Assembly: GCA_902783915.1 (NCBI GenBank)
Contig: CACZSX010000050.1
Span: 1 to 10,009, forward strand
Source: an uncultured Erysipelotrichaceae bacterium
Lineage (GTDB): Bacteria; Bacillota_I; Bacilli_A; RF39; UBA660
DNA: 10,009 bases
Direction: 5' to 3'
Made by a program: the position numbers and the translations under genes. The notes beneath the pieces are model-generated. The model was not told where the DNA came from. It worked only from the letters and a program-made list of their open reading frames with translations, and ran no database searches. Shown piece by piece: positions 6,062-10,009 of the stretch. Position 1 is the first letter of the stretch, and the number at the start of each line of letters is the position of its first letter.

Positions 6062-6090
6062 AATATATCAAATTTAAATTACGTTATCAA
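6062..6090 (-). promoter_or_regulatory. Promoter of the small hydrophobic-peptide mRNA
   Basis: On the minus strand, TTGATA (6090-6085), a 17-bp spacer and TATATT (6067-6062) form a near-consensus sigma-A promoter. The start 7 bp after the -10 falls on G6055, giving a 57-nt leader before the ATG at 5998. Confidence 0.82.
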
Positions 6091-6126
6091 ATTACAAAAA
6101 TTAATTTTTAGTTATTATATACATAT

Positions 6127-6180
6127 AAAAAAGATACAATTGTTATACTAAATTATAATTATTGTATCTTTTGTTTTTAT
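6127..6180 (-). terminator. Bidirectional terminator-like hairpin after the ychF string
   Basis: AAAAGATACAAT (6129-6140) and ATTGTATCTTTT (6161-6172) form a 12-bp inverted repeat with a 20-nt AT-rich loop. On the minus strand the second arm runs into TTTTTT (6132-6127), ending transcription that comes from the DUF308 gene, whose stop codon is 19 bp away. On the plus strand the hairpin is followed by TTTTGTTTTT, so it may work both ways. The long loop lowers confidence in strength. Between it and the promoter at 6090 I see only AT-rich sequence. Confidence 0.65.
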
Positions 6181-6198
6181 AAAATATTATTTTTGTAA

Positions 6199-6714
6199 TT
6201 ATTTTATTACTTTTACTTTTTTAGGTTTAGTAAAGAAATAATTTAATAAATCTAATAATGAATAAGCAATCATAAATATACCTATAATCATTATTACTGC
6301 TTCTGCGCCTTTAAATGGATTAAACATAAGTATTATACCTATTAATAATGTTATTAAATTTACTACTAATGGTTTAACATAATCATCACTTGTTTTCTTT
6401 AAATTAGCAACTACTTGTAATTTAAATAAACTATTTATTACAATCCATACACCTAATATAAATGGTATTATACCTGCTATTACTTCTGGATTAGATAAAA
6501 ATACTAATCCTAAGATAACCATAAGTATTCCATATACTAATTCAGCATTAGTTGTTTTACTTTTAGTAGAATTTATAATACTTACTACTCCTAAAGCAAT
6601 TATTAATGCTCCAAAAATTCTTAATATAGTTGTAATTATACTACCAGGTATAAATAGTAACACTATACCTAAAACTAATAATATTATTGAAGATACTAAA
6701 TTAACTTTTTTCAT
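6199..6714 (-). CDS. DUF308/HdeD-like six-helix membrane protein
   Basis: A 171-residue, very hydrophobic protein made of three repeats of a two-helix unit. Each has a helix ending in (F/S/F)(I/N)P at P23, P76 and P133, a short turn, and a second helix with a central Gly (G35, G88, G145). Predicted helices are at about 7-23, 27-47, 58-75, 79-98, 115-131 and 137-158, with a basic C-terminal tail (TKPKKVKVIK). This is the pattern of the DUF308 (HdeD-like) family, whose Enterobacteria member is linked to acid resistance; the function in Firmicutes is unknown. The ATG overlaps the ychF TGA stop (ATGA) and has only a weak SD, so translation is probably coupled to ychF. Confidence 0.85.
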   Translation of the reverse strand: MKKVNLVSSIILLVLGIVLLFIPGSIITTILRIFGALIIALGVVSIINSTKSKTTNAELVYGILMVILGLVFLSNPEVIAGIIPFILGVWIVINSLFKLQVVANLKKTSDDYVKPLVVNLITLLIGIILMFNPFKGAEAVIMIIGIFMIAYSLLDLLNYFFTKPKKVKVIK

Positions 6715-7808
6715 ACATTAAACCTGAAATGACAGATATCACCATCTTGCATTTCATATTCCTTTCCTTCTAATCTCATTTTTCCACTTTCTTTTACTTT
6801 TAATTCATTACCACAGCTAATTAAATCATTATAACTCATTACTTCTGCTTTAATAAATCCTTTTTGAAAATCTGTATGAATTATACCTGCGCATTCTGGT
6901 GCTTTCATACCTTGCTTAAATGTCCATGCTCTTACTTCATCAGATCCTACTGTAAAGAAAGTTCTAAGTCCTAATAGATGATATGTAGATTTTACTAAAC
7001 TATCTAATCCGCTTTCTTTTATACCTAATTCATGTAAAAACTCATTTTTTTCTTCATCATCTAATTCTGATATTTCACTTTCTACTTTTGCACACATTTC
7101 TATAACATCTGCATTATCTTTAACAGCATATTCCCTTACTTTATCAGTATATTCATTAGGTTTACCAATATCACTCTCATTTATGTTTGCTAAATATATA
7201 ATTGGTTTACTTGTTAATAAATTAAATGACTTAATCATTTTTTCTTCTTCAGGGCTAAATTTAAGTCTTCTAATTGGAATATCACTAGCTAGTGCTTCTT
7301 CCATTATTTTTAATACTGAAAGTTCTGCTAAAGCGTCTTTATCCTTAGTAGTTTGTGCTTTCTTTTCAATTTTTCCTATTCTATTTTGAACTACATCTAA
7401 ATCTGCTAATGTAAGTTCAATATTTATAATTTCTATATCTCTTATAGGATCAGCATTTCCTTCAACATGTATTATATTTGAATCATCAAAACATCTTACT
7501 ACTTCACATATTGCATCTACTTCTCTTATATGAGATAAAAATTTATTACCCAATCCCTCACCTTTAGAAGCACCTTTAACAAGTCCTGCTATATCAGTAA
7601 ACTCAAAGGTTGTTTCTATAAGTCTTTTAGGACTATACATATTATTTAATACTTTTAATCTTTCATCATTTACAGTAACTATTCCTACATTAGGTTCAAT
7701 AGTTGCAAATGGATAATTTGCAATTAAAATATTATTTTTAGTAATTGCGTTAAATAATGTAGACTTACCTACATTTGGTAATCCCACTATACCTGCTTTT
7801 AAACTCAT
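6711..7808 (-). CDS. ychF: YchF/Ola1-type redox- and ribosome-associated P-loop ATPase
   Basis: A 365-residue protein of the normal family length. The G1/Walker A is GLPNVGKST (9-17), G3 is DIAGLVKGASKGEGLGN (72-88), and G4 is NINE (208-211) in place of NKxD, the change that makes YchF prefer ATP over GTP. H114 (NIIHVEG) matches the conserved histidine proposed for catalysis. A helical insertion (about 130-200) and a C-terminal TGS domain (about 282-364) complete the fold. Known members bind the ribosome and are tied to translation and stress responses. The SD AGGAGGG overlaps the stop codon of the upstream surface protein (8-bp gap). It is followed, with overlap, by the DUF308 gene. In Bacillus ychF lies directly before rpsF; here about 1 kb separates them. 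Confidence 0.97.
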   Translation of the reverse strand: MSLKAGIVGLPNVGKSTLFNAITKNNILIANYPFATIEPNVGIVTVNDERLKVLNNMYSPKRLIETTFEFTDIAGLVKGASKGEGLGNKFLSHIREVDAICEVVRCFDDSNIIHVEGNADPIRDIEIINIELTLADLDVVQNRIGKIEKKAQTTKDKDALAELSVLKIMEEALASDIPIRRLKFSPEEEKMIKSFNLLTSKPIIYLANINESDIGKPNEYTDKVREYAVKDNADVIEMCAKVESEISELDDEEKNEFLHELGIKESGLDSLVKSTYHLLGLRTFFTVGSDEVRAWTFKQGMKAPECAGIIHTDFQKGFIKAEVMSYNDLISCGNELKVKESGKMRLEGKEYEMQDGDICHFRFNV

Positions 7809-7816
7809 AAACCCTC

Positions 7817-10009
7817 CTAATACATGTCATCTGCTGTACTTTCAATTGTATCTTCACGTTTTATATAGTAATCAGAATCATCATCAACTTTTTCTTCTGG
7901 TTGTTCTTTTTTATCACTACTATCTTCAGAATATTGATCATCATCATATTCATCTACATATTCATCTTTATATTTTTCTTCTTCTTTTTTATCAATATAA
8001 TTTTTAGTTGCAATACCTGCTGCCGCTACTCCTGCAGCTGCTGCTATTCCACCAATAACCTTCAATGTATCGTTACTATTATTATTAGTTATTACTCTTT
8101 CAACTGGTTCTTCTATTATTGGTTCATATTCTTCAATTGGAGGTTCCACTACTACTTCTGGCTCTTCTATTATTTCTGGTTCAATAATAGGTTCTATCAC
8201 CTCTGGTTCTATCTCAGTTGGTTCAACTGCTTCAGTAACTGGTTCAGATTCTATATTCTGAGTTGGTGTTACTGTAGTTGTCGGTGTTGGTTCTACAACT
8301 GGAGTTGGCGTTACAACTGGAGTTGGCTCTACAACTGGAGTTGGCTCTACAACTGGAGTTGGTTCTACAACTGGAGTTGGTTCTACAACTGGAGTTGGCG
8401 TTACAACTGGAGTTGGATTAACAGGATTATTTATTGGTTGAATTGTAGGAGTGCTTGGCGTACTAGGAATATATGAAGAAATAGGAGTATATGAAGGTGC
8501 CGTGTTAACCACTTCTGTGGAATTTATTTTTGTAAATGTTACTTCATCACTATGACCAGATTCTATATATTCCTTTATATATCCCATAATATTTGATAGT
8601 TGAGGCGAATAATCAGAGCTTGCACTATAACCGGCTTTTCCAAAACTTGCTAACGTATGGTGATTTAATTGATCTACATAAAATTCTCTAATCCACTTTG
8701 CGCCTTCCATTATTCCCTCTTCTTTTGTTGCGCCTAGTGATACTCCAACAGATCCAGCTCTTTGATGCCTAAAATATTCCATACCAAAGAAATTATTTTT
8801 ATTTGTAAAATTTCTACTATTTTCTCTTCCCCATCCTGTTTCATTTGCAGATAATGCAAGTAAGAATAATGGATCTAGTCCCGTCTCTTTACCTGCTTTT
8901 ATAAAGTATTCTCCTGTCCCTACTAATGCAGAATTTTCTCCACCATATTTTAATATTACACTTTCCAATTGTTCTGATGTTACATTTGCCAAATCGTGAA
9001 GACTTTTGTTTCTTAAATCACTTGTTGTATATACTTGTACACTTTGCACAGTGTCTCCTATATTTGATGCATTAATAGAACTCTTCGCATTTGTCAAACT
9101 AAAATACCAATTACTCTCTTTGCCACCATTTCCTTTAAATATTGCGGAGGTTTCAAGGTCTCTTAAACTTGCTGTAATGGGTTGAAGAGGCAAATTAAGT
9201 TTTTGGCCCTTTCTTATGTTTAACATATCATTTACTAAAGCTGTATTAATAGCATAATCTCCTTGATTATGTACAGCACCTGTAATTTTATATAGTACAA
9301 CTTGACCACCATGCGATTTCACATATTCGTAATCATATGGCATTCTTTGGGCATGACCAACAATATATGGATCACTATCGCCATACATCATTATCATCGT
9401 TGTACCACTTTGTGCTACTAAATCTTTATTTGCATAGTTTCCAATGTATCCTCCCCATGTTACTGCTGTTGAAAAATAATTTGGGTAATTTTCTAGATAT
9501 TGATATATACCATGTGCACCCATACTATTCCCATATATACTTATCCTATCTCTATCTAATTTTAATTTATCTACTAATTCTTCTATAGATACTATTGTCG
9601 AATAAGCTTGTCCATTTCTTGATTTTGAAGCAGCGCTTTTATAATATATACTATCAAATGCCTTGCTTTGTTCATTCCATACACCATCTCTGTTTGCTAT
9701 TGGTATCCATACTACTGCATCAATATTTTGGCCACTATTTATTATACTACCATAACCACGCATCTTCTTCTCAGAAGTCATTTCACTCATACCACGTAAA
9801 TTTACAACAAGCGGTAATCCCGCTGTTGAATCATATCCATTTGGTATGTATAGCCATCCTCTTTGGCCAGTTTCTAAAGTAACAATTTTATATGTGCCAG
9901 CACTGAATAAATTTGTATCTACATCAAAACTCTCAATATAATCTTCTACTGAGTTTTTCATTTCTGTTAATATATTAGCAATAGTACTAGATTTACTAAG
10001 TACTGATTC
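7817..10009 (-). CDS. Large surface protein: alpha/beta-hydrolase, GH73 glucosaminidase, Pro-rich stalk, membrane anchor (5' partial)
   Basis: The frame is open to the window edge. The Met at 9961 has no SD and 16 in-frame codons precede it, so the true start lies outside. Numbering from that Met, an alpha/beta-hydrolase domain spans about 20-250: nucleophile S146 in GNSMGAHG, acid D195 or D197 in YGDSDPYI, H231 in GAVHNQGDY, with NLRGM where HG is common. A glucosaminidase (GH73-like) domain follows at about 345-470, with E374 in SANETGWG and NNFFGM. Then come a Ser/Thr/Pro linker, the PTPVVE repeats (about 516-560), an E/P-rich stalk (570-620), one Ala/Gly-rich TM helix (about 634-651) and a 60-residue acidic, Tyr-rich tail. 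It probably acts on the cell wall, cutting glycan strands and de-esterifying something. The N-terminal helix before the hydrolase and any signal peptide cannot be judged. Confidence 0.85.
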   Translation of the reverse strand, partial: ESVLSKSSTIANILTEMKNSVEDYIESFDVDTNLFSAGTYKIVTLETGQRGWLYIPNGYDSTAGLPLVVNLRGMSEMTSEKKMRGYGSIINSGQNIDAVVWIPIANRDGVWNEQSKAFDSIYYKSAASKSRNGQAYSTIVSIEELVDKLKLDRDRISIYGNSMGAHGIYQYLENYPNYFSTAVTWGGYIGNYANKDLVAQSGTTMIMMYGDSDPYIVGHAQRMPYDYEYVKSHGGQVVLYKITGAVHNQGDYAINTALVNDMLNIRKGQKLNLPLQPITASLRDLETSAIFKGNGGKESNWYFSLTNAKSSINASNIGDTVQSVQVYTTSDLRNKSLHDLANVTSEQLESVILKYGGENSALVGTGEYFIKAGKETGLDPLFLLALSANETGWGRENSRNFTNKNNFFGMEYFRHQRAGSVGVSLGATKEEGIMEGAKWIREFYVDQLNHHTLASFGKAGYSASSDYSPQLSNIMGYIKEYIESGHSDEVTFTKINSTEVVNTAPSYTPISSYIPSTPSTPTIQPINNPVNPTPVVTPTPVVEPTPVVEPTPVVEPTPVVEPTPVVTPTPVVEPTPTTTVTPTQNIESEPVTEAVEPTEIEPEVIEPIIEPEIIEEPEVVVEPPIEEYEPIIEEPVERVITNNNSNDTLKVIGGIAAAAGVAAAGIATKNYIDKKEEEKYKDEYVDEYDDDQYSEDSSDKKEQPEEKVDDDSDYYIKREDTIESTADDMY
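8295..8416 (-). repeat. 18-bp tandem repeat coding for PTPVV(E/T)
   Basis: The 14-bp core ACAACTGGAGTTGG (plus strand) starts at 8295, 8313, 8331, 8349, 8367, 8385 and 8403: seven in-frame units of 18 bp. Only the last 4 bp vary (CTCT, TTCT, CGTT), giving Glu or Thr. The near identity of the codons points to recent expansion by slippage or recombination, and copy number may vary between strains. The repeat forms a rigid extended stalk between the enzymatic domains and the membrane segment. Confidence 0.92.

Larger units (their letters stand above)
5820..6090. other. Candidate type I toxin-antitoxin locus with par/Fst-like layout
   Basis: Two convergent promoters 213 bp apart (-10 to -10) bound a locus with a 25-codon hydrophobic peptide on the minus strand and a terminated 70-nt RNA on the plus strand. 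The small RNA is fully antisense to the 3' part of the peptide mRNA. It is also complementary, through an 11-bp direct repeat, to the mRNA 5' leader. Fst/par loci of enterococci and streptococci have the same features: convergent RNAs, a 3' overlap containing the antitoxin terminator, and direct repeats giving a second pairing site near the toxin translation start. The locus sits between the terminator of the ychF string and the rpsF promoter, where Bacillus relatives have ychF next to rpsF. The layout is seen directly; toxicity and antisense control are inferred. Confidence 0.6.

Noticed and set aside
7183..7389. A 68-codon plus-strand frame inside ychF.
   Set aside because: Antisense to a well-conserved ychF region, no SD and no promoter seen.
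8295..8416. CRISPR-like regular repeats.
   Set aside because: The 18-bp units are contiguous with no spacers and lie in frame within a coding sequence.
7901..8476. A 191-codon plus-strand frame rich in F, Y, W and I.
   Set aside because: It is the antisense shadow of the Pro/Glu-rich repeat and acidic tail of the surface protein, lacks an SD, and its composition follows from the complement of Glu, Asp and Pro codons.
9337..9882. Two plus-strand frames of 83 and 95 codons opposite the hydrolase domain.
   Set aside because: No ribosome binding sites, no recognisable domains, and the opposite strand has clear catalytic motifs in frame.

Overview
The window comes from a strongly AT-rich Gram-positive-type bacterium of the low-GC Firmicutes/Bacillota (Bacilli, Erysipelotrichia-like or RF39-like lineages are plausible; I cannot be more exact). 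Three things support this: the ychF / rpsF-ssb-rpsR neighbourhood known from Bacillus, AGGAGG-type ribosome binding sites, and near-consensus sigma-A promoters. UGA is used as a stop (end of ychF), which argues against the Mycoplasma code. All long genes lie on the minus strand, so the biological order runs from high to low coordinates.

Region 1 (10009-6199) is one tight gene string. It begins with a large cell-surface protein whose 5' end lies outside the window: an alpha/beta-hydrolase domain, a GH73-type glucosaminidase domain, a Pro-rich repeat stalk, one Ala/Gly-rich membrane segment and an acidic tail. ychF (an Obg-family P-loop NTPase) follows, then a six-helix DUF308/HdeD-like membrane protein that overlaps ychF by 4 nt. 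A bidirectional terminator-like hairpin closes the string at 6127-6180.

Region 2 (about 5820-6090) is the most interesting part. A compact unannotated locus has two excellent convergent promoters. One drives a minus-strand mRNA of about 207 nt with a strong SD and a 25-codon hydrophobic, single-helix peptide. The other drives a plus-strand RNA of about 70 nt with its own perfect terminator. The RNAs overlap completely at the 3' part of the mRNA and also share an 11-nt complementary direct repeat at the mRNA 5' end. This is the layout of type I toxin-antitoxin loci such as Fst/par of pAD1, but the peptide does not look like Fst. The mRNA can fold its 5' end onto its 3' end and has an SD-proximal hairpin, both typical of silent type I toxin mRNAs.

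Region 3 (5795-4705) is the rpsF-ssb-rpsR operon, with a near-consensus promoter, a structured leader that can pair over the rpsF SD (probable S6:S18 autoregulation), and a terminator overlapping the rpsR stop codon.

Region 4 (4693-1) is a two-gene operon of fused ATPase/permease ABC proteins of the MacB/FtsX type, translationally coupled and likely forming a heterodimer. It ends in a terminator that overlaps the last stop codon. Its substrate cannot be read from the sequence.
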